64,000 nt of DNA, from positions 56,179,623 through 56,243,622 of the forward strand of contig NC_052616.1 in the NCBI RefSeq assembly GCF_016545825.1. Direction: 5' to 3'. The notes beneath the pieces are model-generated. The model did not search any database. It saw nothing but the letters and a program-made list of their open reading frames with translations, and was not told the DNA's origin. Positions 1 to 10,787 of the stretch are shown piece by piece (position 1 is the stretch's first letter; every line of letters starts with the position of its first letter). A program made the translations under genes and the position numbers. The DNA comes from Eucalyptus grandis (Eukaryota > Streptophyta > Magnoliopsida > Myrtales > Myrtaceae).

Positions 1-127
1 AAAGAATTGAGACTTACAAGGTCCCCACGATGTGATTAGTCTTTGCCCGAGTTTGATCTACTCCAAAAATCCTAGCCATGCCAAAATCTGAAATCTTTGG
101 GTTCATATCACTGTCTAATAGGATTGG
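1..127 (-). pseudogene. CRK fragment: kinase exon 5 (DFG/activation loop), cut by window edge side and by a deletion
   Basis: Read on the minus strand, 127 down to about 17 encodes the end of a CRK kinase exon: [20 protein letters not shown], then GVDQTRAK and HIVGT, followed by a GTAAG donor at about 16-12. This matches the last third of exon 5 in CRK-2 (19140-18903). Upstream on the minus strand (above position 127) the reading frame stops abruptly and the sequence becomes the module that normally lies downstream of CRK copies (see 128-490). The HRD part of this exon is therefore deleted. Any exons 6-7 would lie left of the window. It is best read as the remnant of a fifth copy. The DFG motif is intact, but the exon has no 5' half. 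Confidence 0.8.
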
Positions 128-490
128 CAAAACTGTACAAAAAAAGAGAGAGTCAAAATCGGTTTAAAACTCTCATTAGATGGCTTGCAGATCAATGACC
201 ATCATTGGTGAGGGTTTTGCGAAACCCGTCGCCAAGAATTGTTGGGGAAGGATAACAATTAGACACTCATCCAGTTAATTCCATGAAAAGATATTAATAG
301 AGCTAATATAATTAAATGCTGTGATGACTAACAAAAAAGTTACATCAATCAATCAAAGAGGTCATAAAACACAATTGCAATAAATTATTCCTAATATCGT
401 AAGAGAAAGTGCATTCATAAAGCAAATAGATAATCCTCGTCTTTGTCTTGAACTTTAAACACTATCAAAGAGTACAAGGACTTTCGATTT
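128..490. repeat. CRK downstream module, copy 1
   Basis: This non-coding sequence recurs with moderate divergence at 16795-17080 and 56365-56690. Shared stretches include TGAGGGTTTTGCGAAACC, AACTAACTAAAAAGTTA-like and AATCAATCAAAGA blocks in the same order. In each case it lies beyond the 3' end of a CRK copy or a CRK scar, so it marks the duplication unit of the array. No open reading frame or known element is seen. Confidence 0.7.
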
Positions 491-524
491 TTTTTTTTTT
501 TTTTGGGAAATGGATCGCTTTCAT

Positions 525-725
525 TTTTCAATTAATGATTTCCAAATAATAAAGAAGGCTTATGGATGAAGGATTGCTTAAAAGGGCTAAGATGGGATGG
601 GCAACCAATTATAAGAGAGGGCTTCAAGTCTGCTAAGTAAATGACCTCACGATAATGGTGGACAACTTGGATTTCATGGAGATGGGCCAGACAAGATTTG
701 CATTCGCAAATCCCACCCAAGTTGA
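525..725 (-). pseudogene. RNase H-like (LINE/RVT_3 type) C-terminal relic, copy 1
   Basis: A minus-strand 62-codon open stretch contains ECKSCLAHLHEIQVVHHYRE followed by LADLK. This resembles the end of the plant RNase H-like domain found at the 3' end of LINEs and in related domain proteins, where the usual form is an aliphatic run, VYREAN, then ADALA. A second, more decayed copy with ECKCSLSHLWEIQVVLHYHE, a stop codon, then LADWVVK lies at 56740-57060 in the same orientation. There is no start region, catalytic core or poly(A), so this is a co-duplicated fragment. The family assignment is by motif only. Confidence 0.5.
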
Positions 726-1139
726 TCAGTGCCCAAGAAAAAACCTATTAGAGATGGAGCACCTATAGGTTTTAACAACAACAAAGCCCAACTAGCTTCA
801 TAAGTGAAGAAATATAGAATGCTTCATTATTTAGTCTAGACTAGAGGAGTAAAATTGAGCCTTATAGAGCATAATAATGTACAAATGCGCAAAATTATGG
901 GGGATTGATGTATGATTTAGCTTCAAATAGTAACAAAAACTTAGAAGAATCATAATAACTATGATGGATAACATGTGTAGGGTCTTCTTTTAAATGCACA
1001 CGACCCCATTTGAGCAATTAAGAGCTTATTCTCCAAATACATAGATTTTTGCTTATGGTTCATAAAAAAATCACAGTACAAGGCCACACAATCTCATTGT
1101 AAGACCATCCATAAAGAAAGATTTTGCTTTTGCCACCAT
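726..1139 (-). other. CRK-1 3' flank / probable former 3' UTR
   Basis: This is the sequence directly downstream of the CRK-1 C-terminal exon. It is recognisably the same as 17700-18093 behind CRK-2 and 49236-49689 behind CRK-3, with shared blocks such as ATGTACAAATGCGC and ACATAGATTTTTGCTTATG. Conservation over about 400 bp in three copies fits a 3' UTR and proximal flank duplicated with the genes. I see no distinct poly(A) signal that would fix the transcript end. Confidence 0.6.
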
Positions 1140-2619
1140 TCACCGGGGGAACAATTCGGTAACTGACATGCCATTGGTCGACGAAGGCATAGTCTTATTA
1201 GCAGATTCGTTTGATTCAAGCTCTCTCATTGGGATGCTCAATCTCTATGATCTACTTTGGACGAAGAAGGCTGGATGTTGAGGCGATTGCAGAGTAATGG
1301 AATTACTGCTGAGCATGAGAACTATAGTTGCCATGGTGGGTCTAATAACCGGATCTTCTTGAATGCATAGTAAGCAAATGTGCAGGCATCGAAGCACTTG
1401 ATCTCTTGAATTTGAATCCATGATAGCCGGGTCCTCCAACACTTTCAAGGGTGTGCTTTTTCTCCATTGATTCCATGCCTGCAATAATAAGTTTGGAAAA
1501 TCTTCATAGGATTGTCACATTAATTTGATGACTCATCTTGACATCTAAATCTTGCATAAAACCATATAAGACTAAGGAATCGGAGAATAGTCTTATGTGT
1601 TTCTATAGGTTAAAGTGCTAGTTTTTACAAAGGACTTTCAATTTCACTTTACCAAAATTGCAAAGCACGGTGTAATTATTTGTTGCAGTAGAATGGTGAA
1701 ACTTACATAACTAGCAAGATATGCACCCCCATCCAATTGGTGGTAGTAGTTATTCCTCTTGCCGCAAATCATCTCTAGAAGTATTATGCCGAAACTATAA
1801 ACATCAGATTTCACTAAGAACTCTCCATGCATTGCATATTCTGGAGACATGTAACCACTGCAAAAATGAACATTAGCCACATGTATATTGCAAATATAGA
1901 TGTTGTCATGTAGCATCCTTGAACCAAATTATACACATACAAAGAAAAGCCATATTATACTTGGTAGACTTGTTTTAGGTTCTTTCTTGGGTCAAATAAT
2001 GATATGACACCAAAAAGTCATCAATTAAATTTCAATTTTATAGAAATGAAACATTATTCTTGTGATCCCCATCTGATAACACAAATTAGTAATAGATCTG
2101 AATTATTAGGTTCGATATCTACATTTATATATTTTTTAATAGTCTTGCGATAATACATAAGTTTTCTTTTACAATATAACTGATGTAAAATCATGATAAC
2201 ATTATTTTAAGATTTTATTATAGTGACACATCTCTTGTGATGTGCAAATAAGGGAAACAATAATATGTATGCATGAGTATTCTGAATCATATAACTTTAG
2301 TCATATAATACTAACAAAAGTTGATAGTGGTTGTCATTTAATTGATTCTGATATTCAATGTATGTTGGCATCTAGTAATAAGTTTAGAAGAAAAACTATT
2401 GATACTTATGGCGTTGATAAATACAGATACAACATTATTAAAGCTTGTAATAAGGATTAGTAGCCCCACTTGTTTGATTCGATATGGCTTGTTGACCAAT
2501 GAAAAAGGGCGTCGACCTAGTTTCTATAAAATGTTTAGCCGACATGTCATTGTTGTAGTAGCTTAATTTAAGCTTATAGAGTTGTCTCGTCCAATTTTAA
2601 GATCTTGTAGTTTTAGAGT

Positions 2620-3960
2620 TTGTATAACTTGTTACGACCTACCTTTTTCTTCAGGAGGGAAAAAGACATAAGTTTAGGGGTATTGCCTAAAAGGCAGGCC
2701 TATAACCCTCGTCTTAGATGCGGGCTCTCCTAAGTCCATACTTCAAGTGAGTTGGGATATTTAAATTGACACTATAAGGATTTTCTAAAATAGGGAGTCA
2801 ACACTAGTTATTGGGATTGGCTAAGAAAAGATATTAAGGCACGAGAGCAAACCTTATTTCCTACAAAACCAAAGAATTTATGATTTGAGACTTGATTATA
2901 TCAATAAATCAACTACTGCCTTTTGGTACCTAATATTTGTTAGGTAGTTTGGATTGATTTTTAATCTATTCACTAATATGTGTGGTAATCATGTGAATGT
3001 ACAATCATTAAAATAATAATTAGCAACTAATGAAAGAATTACAAAAATTGAAAAGTAAAGTGAGAATCTAAGGCTAATAAATAAGAAAAAGCTAATTCTA
3101 ACTAGGCCAAGGGGAAACCTTAGGAGTTCGCAGTCTTATAACAATCGAAATAGAAATGCACAAACGGCGATCTAGCATTTGTCTCTAAGAATACTCAAGC
3201 CCTATAGTAAAGCCCTAAGAGCTTATTCAATTTTGCGCTCAATTTTATCAATGATTTTCACTCAATTTAAGAGAAAAATTACTTTAAAACCAATTTTAAA
3301 GAGTTTTCATGAATCTTAGAAAAAAATTCGGGAACTTTTTAATTTTTAATGATGTTTTATAAAAATTATATAATTCTTTATTTTTAATAAAAATATTTTA
3401 TTTAATTTTTTTAAAAAAAGATCCGGGTCGTGCTAGGCTCGGACTCGCTGGCCAGGGTTCGCAGGTTGAGCCGCGATAGCGTTTGTGCTCAAGAGCCCAA
3501 TCCTTTCAATGCCTAGACTCCTACATAAGGCATACGGGCCCACAAGTTCACCTTTCTAAATTGCCTTTTCTTTAATCCAGCCCAACCAGCGAGCCCAATT
3601 ATAGTTACCTAGCCTAAAATATGACCGGCTCAACTCCCTACTCGGCTGAACTAAGCCCAATTTCTTCTAAACATAAGCCCTAAGCCCAACTACAAATCCC
3701 CTCCTCCCGAACGTCCGCACAAGGCATACTCTCCAGCCTTTTTCAATTTTTTTCCTTTTATTTTATTTTACTATTTTTTTATTTCTTTCCCACTCTCATC
3801 CTTCTTCACCGAGAACCCACTATTCTTACCAACAACACACCAATAGAAGAGAAAGAAAAAGAGGGAAAGAGGCTGGGCCGGCCCATCCCTAGCCCAGTTT
3901 CGCTTCTCCTCCTTTTTTTTTAAATAATAATTTTTAAATAATAAAGTATAATAAATAATA
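2620..3960. repeat. Dispersed repeat R1, copy a (in CRK-1 intron)
   Basis: The sequence starts near TTACGACCTACC and TAGGGGTATTGCCTAAAAGG, runs through CTAACTAGGCC and AGCCCTAAGAGCTTATTC, and ends in a GC-richer part. The same order of blocks occurs at 13106-14160, 30127-30381 plus 47975-48315, 57120-57990 and 59955-60640. There is no coding capacity. A start resembling TTGTGACCTACC suggests a decayed LTR or LTR-derived element, but no partner LTR or target duplication is evident. Ends are approximate. Confidence 0.6.
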
Positions 3961-4474
3961 ATAAAATTTTAAATTAATTTTTCTTAGTTTTAATATTAGT
4001 AGTGCAAACATTACTAATGTCCATATGCCTTGTTTTGTTAGGGGCTAAAAATTAATCCATAATTTTTATGCGATTAATGAATGGTTAAATGAGTCATTAA
4101 AATTTAAGTGTCGGCATAACTCAATTTACAAGTTGCAATATTTGACAGAAAATTTCTAGAACAACATAGTTACAATTATATTAAACAAACTCTTAATTTG
4201 TGTGATTTATATATCTAATTCCTTGCAAAAAATAAGGAAGTATCATAATATGATCAATTCTATGATATAGATCATTTGCAAAAAAATAAAGACAAATTGT
4301 CAATTTACCACTTTTTCCTTTGACGACTTCATACGTCACCTTTCCTCTTCTTCGAATCAAACAAGTGAGAAAGATAAGTATCATTACACCTCCAGTAGGA
4401 ACGACAATGACAATAGTTATCACGGTGAATTTGTTGCTTTTTCCTGCACAGGTGCCATTACATATATGAGACAA

Positions 4475-5250
4475 TTGCCAAACTAATTAAAAAGCCTTTT
4501 AGATGAAGGCATGGTTAAAATTTAAACATTCTAACACCCTGCTTAACTATATTGGAATTAGACCTAAGATTGAAGTGTGAAGATTGGTAATTTGACACCC
4601 AAGAAGGGCCTTGGGATACTTGAATGGAGAGGCTTAATCAAGAAACTCTAAACTTCAATTGCAATTCTAGCATCTGTAACAGTAAAATGATTGGGGTTGA
4701 AGGAAAAATAAATTCTAGGATGAACAAATCCCGTTTGATAACCTATCAATATGTAAATTAAATTTGAAGGAAGAGCATAATGAACTATCATTTATTATGA
4801 TAACTACATTATCATCACCTCATACTCCACCTTAACTCATTTACCCTTGCACTTTGAACTGTGATTCCTATAGTTCCTCACCTCATTGCAACAACCACAT
4901 GGACGATTCTTGATTTTGGACCTTTATTTAGAATGGCTCTTCCATTTGCTACTTCAAAATTCTCTTTGTAAACCTTGCATCACATCATATGCCATCTTAT
5001 ATTATCCCTTCTTCTTTATCACTCCATAGAGAGCAAGACAGACTTTATCATTTCCAGGGAACTTATAATCTGCCTAATTAGAAGAGTATTAGTGAAGTTC
5101 TCAAAAGAAAATCCGTCTATAGCATTATGCCTTGTTTCTCATTGGAAAAGGCTTTTTTGACATTTTCCAAGTCCATCTTGAATTTGTTAAACTCATCCCA
5201 ATTGGGCTTTGATTAATGTACCTTTGACCATGCTAAATTGAAACATCATT

Positions 5251-5293
<43 letters not shown>

Positions 5294-6700
5294 TAATTAT
5301 TCAAACCCTTCATCAGTGATATGACTCAAGTTTTTCCCATAATGCCGTCACAACCTTTTTTTCAACCACTTCAATCAACACCTTATCTCACGGAAACAAC
5401 AAGATTATGCTATTTTCCTTCTTCATCAATTGTACCTCATCAGCATCTTTCATTTCATTCAATAACTCATCCTTACTATCCAACTCCTCCACTGATTTTT
5501 GAATTGTTGAGAGCACACATCTTAATGCTCCATTACTTGCTCCTCTAATTGGCCTTCTCACTCCTAGCTCTTGCTCCGAACATGATCCCAAATATGTTAT
5601 TCCATACAATGATCAGACAACAAAGATGCTATTTCTAGAAATACTAAACTTAGGTTTGATATCAATTGTTGTGAAATAACACTGAATCCATCAAATATTA
5701 CAATTAAATACTCACCAGATACTAAGACATTAAATTTTTTAGAGAAATCAACCAAATAATAAAAACACCAAATATTTACATGACTCAATTGTCAGTATTT
5801 ATTTTATAGGGAGAACAAACGTTAAAGAAATTCACCATGAATTTGTAGAATTAAAGAGTTTCAATTATCGAACCACTCAAGTGTTTTCCATGCTTAGATT
5901 ACACTCAAGGAATTCACAATCGTGTTTACTCACAATCTCTCATGGTCTCACTAAGAAAATTCAAAAAGGAAATAACTAGACACTTCGAGCTCTATCCGTA
6001 ATTGAATTGATGAACTCCACTTGTAATTATGGCCGCTGCCGGAGCACGTGGGCTTAAATCTCTCTGAAAAACCCAGCTCACATTAACCCCATGAGCCGCA
6101 CGATGAGTTGTACTTGCTTGAATTCCTCGGCCAGACTTAAACATGGACTTTGACTCCAACTGGAATTATGGTGTTCATTTTGCCTTTCAATTCGATCCAG
6201 ACTTAAGTCTGCAACCAAGTTCTAATAGCGCGAAAATTTGCATTTTCACACAATATGAGCTGGACTTCAATTGGGTCAGGTTTTCAATCAATGGGTACAA
6301 GCTCAACATTTAATTTTGAGAATTCAATCACAAGTTCAAGCTCGAGACATAATTTAACATACACATTCTCTCTCTCAGCAGACTCTATCATGCATAATCA
6401 AGCTTTGCACTTGGGGACAAATCAAGCCCCACCATAGCCCTTCCTCGATTAATGGCTAGATGGCTATCTGGTTACCTCTTTCTTCGTTGAAAGAGGCCCC
6501 CAGTGTCCAAACATATATATCTTCCTATTAATATTGAATAAACTTAAATTTAATACGAATAAAGTTCAATAACTAAGGGAAAAAAAAGCGCTCACGATGG
6601 ATAACATATTTTTATCGATGATAATTCCTCATCTGCATCTGTAACTAGAGGCAAATCTATTCACCATTTGCCAACTTTTTGATATAGTAAACAGAGACTT
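4475..6700. other. CRK-1 intron 1, mostly unassigned AT-rich sequence
   Basis: The left part of the 3.4 kb first intron holds only short open frames and an (AT)n tract at 5254-5291. Around 5810-5950 is a stretch rich in CACTCAAG and AATTCACAATC motifs that loosely resembles 9770-9900, possibly from an old LTR element. I recognise no gene here. Intron 1 of CRK-2 is only 1.1 kb, so most of this is insertion. Confidence 0.4.
5254..5291. repeat. (AT)n microsatellite
   Basis: About 18-19 uninterrupted AT dinucleotides lie inside CRK-1 intron 1. Confidence 0.95.
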
Positions 6701-6932
6701 GATTATGGACCAAAAAAAAAAAAAAAAAAAAAAAACAACCTAGACTTGATTTTCTATTAAGACAAAAAAGAATAACAAATAACAAATTTACCACAAAAAA
6801 GTGAATCTTTGAGATAAAAGTGACCAAAGAATGGGTAGGTAGCAGCTATAAGAGCCATGATGGAGATAGGAATAGTTTTTACTCTTAAAATAGCAATAAA
6901 TTTAAATTTGAAGGAAGTAGGAAGGAAAGTAA

Positions 6933-7335
6933 GGGTATGTTTGGTAATATTTTTATTTTGAAAAATATTTTCTTTTAAAAAATAATATTTTTCTATTTCT
7001 ATTTCTTGGAACAACTTCTGATTAAAATAATACATTTAGTAACCACAAATAATATATATTCTTCGACAAGAAGAAGAACATGAATGTATTTGGTACGGTC
7101 CACAATTTGTAACGTAGAATTTCTTTCGATTTTTTAAATTTTTATTCTTTTTTATTCTTTTCTCTTTTCTTCTCGTGGCAATAGGCGGCGAACAGCAACG
7201 GTGGAGGGCGATGAGCAGTGAGAAGAAGAAGAAAATAAAAAAGAAAACCAAAAAAAAAAAATTATTTCCAGAAGTTATTCTTAGAAATAAGAAATTATTT
7301 TTTTTCCATTTTTTATTTCTATTCTAAATCTACTC
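6933..7335. mobile_element. Fold-back MITE, Tourist/Harbinger-like, in CRK-1 intron 1
   Basis: The left end reads GGGTATGTTTGGTAATA after TAA. The right end, reverse-complemented, reads GAGTAGATTTAGAATAG. The arms continue inward: CAGAAGTTGTTCCAAGAAAT (reverse complement of about 7000-7022) pairs with CAGAAGTTATTCTTAGAAAT at 7268-7290. The arms total about 80-90 bp and enclose a centre of about 240 bp. A GGGT(A/G)(T/C)GTTTGG start is typical of Tourist-type MITEs. The flanking trinucleotides (TAA left, TTG right) do not match, so the target duplication is not confirmed. Confidence 0.6.
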
Positions 7336-7733
7336 TTGGTCACTTTTCTATTTTACGGAATAAAAACATTAATTGATATTAATAAACGGATTTGTGTTCA
7401 TTTTCCTACTTCGAGTAGGCAAAGAACAAAAAATAAAAAAAAAACAGAAGTATCGCCATGCGTGCCTTAAATAAACTGAATGAAACTACATTAATACAGA
7501 AACTGTTAAGGGCAATATTGTCAATTTAGTGAAAAGGTGCAGATTTTTTTTTTTTTCCCTCTCTTTTTGGGTCGGCAAAAGGTGCAGATTCAGCCGGCGG
7601 ATATAGTCACACCCTTTCTACAATCTGCAGACTTCTATGCAACAACTATTTTCATACCTTGACAAGCTTCAGATCGTACGGTCGACGAGGCTATGCCCAA
7701 AGCCACGGGAGGACAGACTCAGCTTAAAATTGA

Positions 7734-8648
7734 TTATATCCCGGGTTTTGATGTTTCAAAAGTTGAAGACTCGTCCCTTCTGTGTCCCATTCGAAGAAAG
7801 ACAAAAGGAAACTTCCACATACCTTTAGGTGTTGTCACGGGAGAAGGAAGGGGAGGCGGAAGGGGGCCTTCAGATGTCGTGAGCGGAGGAGGAGGTGGTG
7901 CCCTCACGGCGGTGACGTTGTAAAAGGGGTACAACTCGTACCTCACGTTGCAGCTCGGGGTCAATGTCCTCGCTCCTTGCTTCCCCTCGAGAATATCAAT
8001 CGCCGACAGGAGGCATCTGTTACACTCCCACTCCATCAAGTCCGGCGTGCACTGCGCCATCATGTACAGCGTCTGAGAGCTCGTGAACTTCATCTCTGCC
8101 TCCGCGAATTTCTTCCCCGACGCGCTGCCTGAAGCCCTATAGGCGATGTCCCTGATGCTCCTTCCAAGTGCTTGCCTGAACCTGGCCCGTTCAGAGATGT
8201 TCCAGAGGTTGAGCAGCGTGAAGGAAGGCGTCACTTCCATGACGGAGAAGATGGACTTGTTCGAGTACCTCAGCATGCACTTTTCGTACCAGATCACAGA
8301 GACTCGCTGGTCGGGGCATACCTGGCGGATATCCCGTTTTCCAGTGGCGACGCAGTCGCTGCACGTGGCGGTGCTGACGTCACTGCGGCAGAGGAAGAGC
8401 CCGTAGGCCTGGTCAGGAAGGTTTTTTCCGGCAGTGGCGTTGGCAAAGCCATCGCTGTTGTTGGTGGCGGCGGAGGAGAGGGAAGAGAGGAGGGTGTTGA
8501 GGTTGGACTGGTAGGTGGAGTTGGGAGTGAAGAGGGTGGTGTTTGGGCATTCATAATCCAGCAATTCGGGCGACAGTCCAGTACTGAAAGTTTTGAAGAA
8601 GAAGAAGAAGAAGTAGAGAGAGAGGGACACCGTGAAGCAAGATTTCAT
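7734..8648 (-). CDS. Possible secreted double-DUF26 (CRRSP-like) protein from CRK-1 exon 1 read-through
   Basis: If intron 1 is retained, exon 1 of CRK-1 stays open for 304 codons and ends in a short Lys/Arg-rich tail at 7736-7734. The product would have a signal peptide, two complete DUF26/ginkbilobin-2 domains (all six motif cysteines plus C111, C124 and C233), several NxS/T sites and a stalk with PPPPP and repeated TTPxG, and no TM segment. That is the architecture and size of the cysteine-rich repeat secretory proteins (about 240-300 residues). Exon 1 has no stop or frameshift even though the kinase half is destroyed. Whether this transcript exists is inference, and openness could simply reflect recent decay. 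Confidence 0.35.
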   Translation of the reverse strand: MKSCFTVSLSLYFFFFFFKTFSTGLSPELLDYECPNTTLFTPNSTYQSNLNTLLSSLSSAATNNSDGFANATAGKNLPDQAYGLFLCRSDVSTATCSDCVATGKRDIRQVCPDQRVSVIWYEKCMLRYSNKSIFSVMEVTPSFTLLNLWNISERARFRQALGRSIRDIAYRASGSASGKKFAEAEMKFTSSQTLYMMAQCTPDLMEWECNRCLLSAIDILEGKQGARTLTPSCNVRYELYPFYNVTAVRAPPPPPLTTSEGPLPPPLPSPVTTPKGMWKFPFVFLRMGHRRDESSTFETSKPGI

Positions 8649-8760
8649 GATTGGATCGATGATTGTATTGGCTATAGCTAGATCGGCATGGAATTAGAGG
8701 AACAACAATGTTTGAATTATCAATTCTACTCGTTCCATGCACTTGTACACCACAAATCCA
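8649..8760 (-). promoter_or_regulatory. Conserved 5' flank of CRK-1 (5' UTR / proximal promoter)
   Basis: About 110 bp upstream of the ATG match the sequence upstream of CRK-2 (25962-26060), including AACAATGTTTGAATTATC versus AATAATGTTTGAATTGTC and CGTTCCATG with CTTG. Beyond this the two flanks diverge. I see no convincing TATA box inside the conserved part. It is probably the 5' UTR and minimal promoter duplicated with the gene. Confidence 0.5.
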
Positions 8761-9640
8761 TCGATAAGTCTATTATAGATGAAGCCAAATATTTTTAGGG
8801 GTTTTTTTGTCTTTTTCATTAGACTTGCTTTTAGGTTAAAAATGATACATTTATATTAGCGATGGTAAGCTAGCCGTTAAGACGCTGAAAAAGAAAATAA
8901 AGAGACAAGAAAAAGAAAATAAAAAGAAAAAGTGAGGTTTTTTTTTTTTTTTTTTTATAAGGTCCTCAATCTCTTTATGCCATGATCGAAGATCATTGTT
9001 GTATTCCACATTTTTTCAAAGTCTAGTGGATTCGTAAAATCTCTATGTGCAGAGACATAGCCCAGATTTTGGTGAACTTCGTTAACAAATTTTCTAGAAT
9101 GTTCTTCTAATTATGTTCTTTTATTATTATATTTTGCAATCAATGTGCAATTTTGTAACAAAGTCTTGTATAACTTTACGATGGATTTGAAGTTTGTAGA
9201 CCCCTCCTATTTTAGTTAATTAGATATATAGAAAGCGAAAGATCTAAGACCACTTGTGATGCGTAGGGATCTGTCCCACCGCTCTTGACTGAAGTCTTTG
9301 CCCTGACAGTGGAACAGGGCGATGAGACAACCATGGAGGATCAAGGTGGGATTTTACTTTAGGGAGCGACTTCGCAAATAGTCTAATCTTGGCGCCTCTT
9401 GATTTTGCAAGCTCTTATTTTAAATGATGTTTCGATTCATATTAAACTGGTGAAAAATAAAAGATAAATTGATAATTTTCTCCTTTGTTCCCAATAGCCT
9501 CTTTCTCTAAATATATGGAGAGATTGTCAAGAGAGTGGTGAAATCCAATCCCATTAATGACATATCCACTCTAATCCATCTTCATCTATAAGTTTAAATT
9601 AATGAGCTATGAAGTTTGTGAATTGATTAAGATAATATAA
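8761..9640. other. Intergenic, nothing recognised
   Basis: AT-rich sequence with a T-run at 8939-8956 and no sizeable open frame. The stretch 9499-9550 (CTCTTTCTCTAAATATATGG, then AGATTGTCAAGAGAG) resembles 55190-55240 upstream of CRK-4, which hints at another duplicated flank piece. Confidence 0.5.
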
Positions 9641-10330
9641 ATTTTGTTGAGGAAACAAACAATCAAATAGTAAGATAAATTAAACAAGAAAATAAATTGA
9701 ACATTAGATTTATGTAATTCGATTGATCTGACCTATCCGTATGGGGAGAGCAATAAATAATTTTACTATACATCAAGCGATACTATGAAAATTATAACTA
9801 CACTCAAGTCACTCAAATATTGTGAATGTTTCCCAAGTCTCAATTATACAAAATAGCTTAGATAGTGTTTAATTCCACAATTTCTCACAAAACAATCTCG
9901 ATCATACAAATAAATTGTATAAGTCTTTACCATAAGGGAAAGTATATTCCTTGTTTGAAGTTGTCAAAGTTGTGGACAAATAGCAAGGGAGCAAAAAAAT
10001 CCCTCTCTCTCTTCTCTCTCTTTTCCCATCATCTTCTTCAATCTTTAGCCATGGGAAGGGTTTGAGCTAGTCTCACCTTACCCTCTCTCTTTTGTTGATT
10101 TTGTTTGCATTTTATTGTTCTTTTTTACATTTTCTTCTCTCCTGATTTAGATTTGGGAGCTCTCTTTTCCTGATCTAACTTTCGATTTGAGAGTTTAAAC
10201 TCTCCCGATCTAGTTCTAGATTTTGGTACTATCCTCTCCCGATCTAAATTTGGGAGTTTAATATACTTGTGGGGATTCGATACCCCTCTGCTCTGTTTGT
10301 GTATAGGTTTTACCCTTAATCTCAATGATG
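9640..10330. repeat. LTR-like unclassified repeat with internal short tandem motif
   Basis: The left part (TTTTGTTGAGGAAACAAAC, then TTATGTAATTCGATTGATC) has the look of plant LTR-element flank sequence. At 10136-10262 a motif of about 38 bp, close to CTCTCCCGATCTAGATTTGG, recurs four times with drift. No LTR ends, primer site or coding remnant could be fixed, so the class is left open. Confidence 0.35.
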
Positions 10331-10733
10331 ATTACAAGATTTTTGGCATTTTGTTGAATTATGAAGATTTTCTTTCCACATGTTAAATTTATGTTTGTTT
10401 AATCTATTCTGTTCTGAGCACATAAACTTCTTTCTCCAACTTAACAAGCCCACACTTTCCTTTCAAAGTCGAACAAACACTTTTGGACTTAAACATGGAT
10501 ATAAGAAGCCAATTCTAATTCGTGAAAACAAAGTGACACATGTTGCACACACTTGCATTACCCCCATTCAACAAGCGACACATGTCACTCAAGGGCCAAC
10601 TCGTCAGAAAACATACAACCCTCCCTCTTCTCTCTTCACATGTCGCTCGATCCTTCTCCTCCCATCCTCTCACACTTTCTCTTCCTCTTGATCTTCTTCG
10701 TGCTCTTCTTCCTTGCCAAGCACCTCCTCTCAA

Positions 10734-10787
10734 CCATGTATAACACTTAACAAAAAAAAAAAAAAAAAAAAACCATGTATAATACTT
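10734..10787. repeat. Poly(A) tract flanked by a 15-bp direct duplication
   Basis: CCATGTATAACACTT at 10734-10748 is repeated as CCATGTATAATACTT at 10773-10787 with only AAC plus about 21 A between them. This is the layout of a target-site duplication around a retroposon tail with almost no body. Confidence 0.7.

Larger units (their letters stand above)
1140..8648 (-). pseudogene. CRK-1: cysteine-rich (DUF26) receptor-like kinase pseudogene lacking exons 3-5
   Basis: Exons seen on the minus strand: E1 8648-7823, E2 4443-4309, E6 1857-1707, E7 1478-1140. All are flanked by AG/GT. E1 encodes a signal peptide (residues 1-24, very Phe-rich) and two Gnk2/DUF26 domains with both C-X8-C-X2-C motifs intact (C87/C96/C99 and C200/C209/C212), then a Pro-rich stalk. 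E2 encodes a TM helix followed by LIRRRGK. E6 carries [14 protein letters not shown]7 carries the C-lobe end (QEDPVIRPTM). The P-loop, N-lobe and HRD/DFG exons are absent: sequence just upstream of E6 (from about 1980) matches intron 2 of CRK-2, which indicates an internal deletion. E2 (phase 1) cannot join E6 (phase 2) in frame. E7 also has a premature TAG at 1247-1245, 35 codons before the ancestral TGA at 1142-1140. Intact members act as plasma-membrane receptor kinases in immunity and redox signalling. This one cannot make a kinase. Confidence 0.9.

Noticed and set aside
1..1484. Reading the exon-5 fragment at 1-127 as part of CRK-1
   Set aside because: On the minus strand it comes after the CRK-1 C-terminal exon, so it must belong to another copy.
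8172..8681. Plus-strand open frame opposite CRK-1 exon 1
   Set aside because: Shadow of the conserved ectodomain exon; Gly/Glu/Val-rich with no motif. The same shadow occurs opposite CRK-2 exon 1 (25284-25868).
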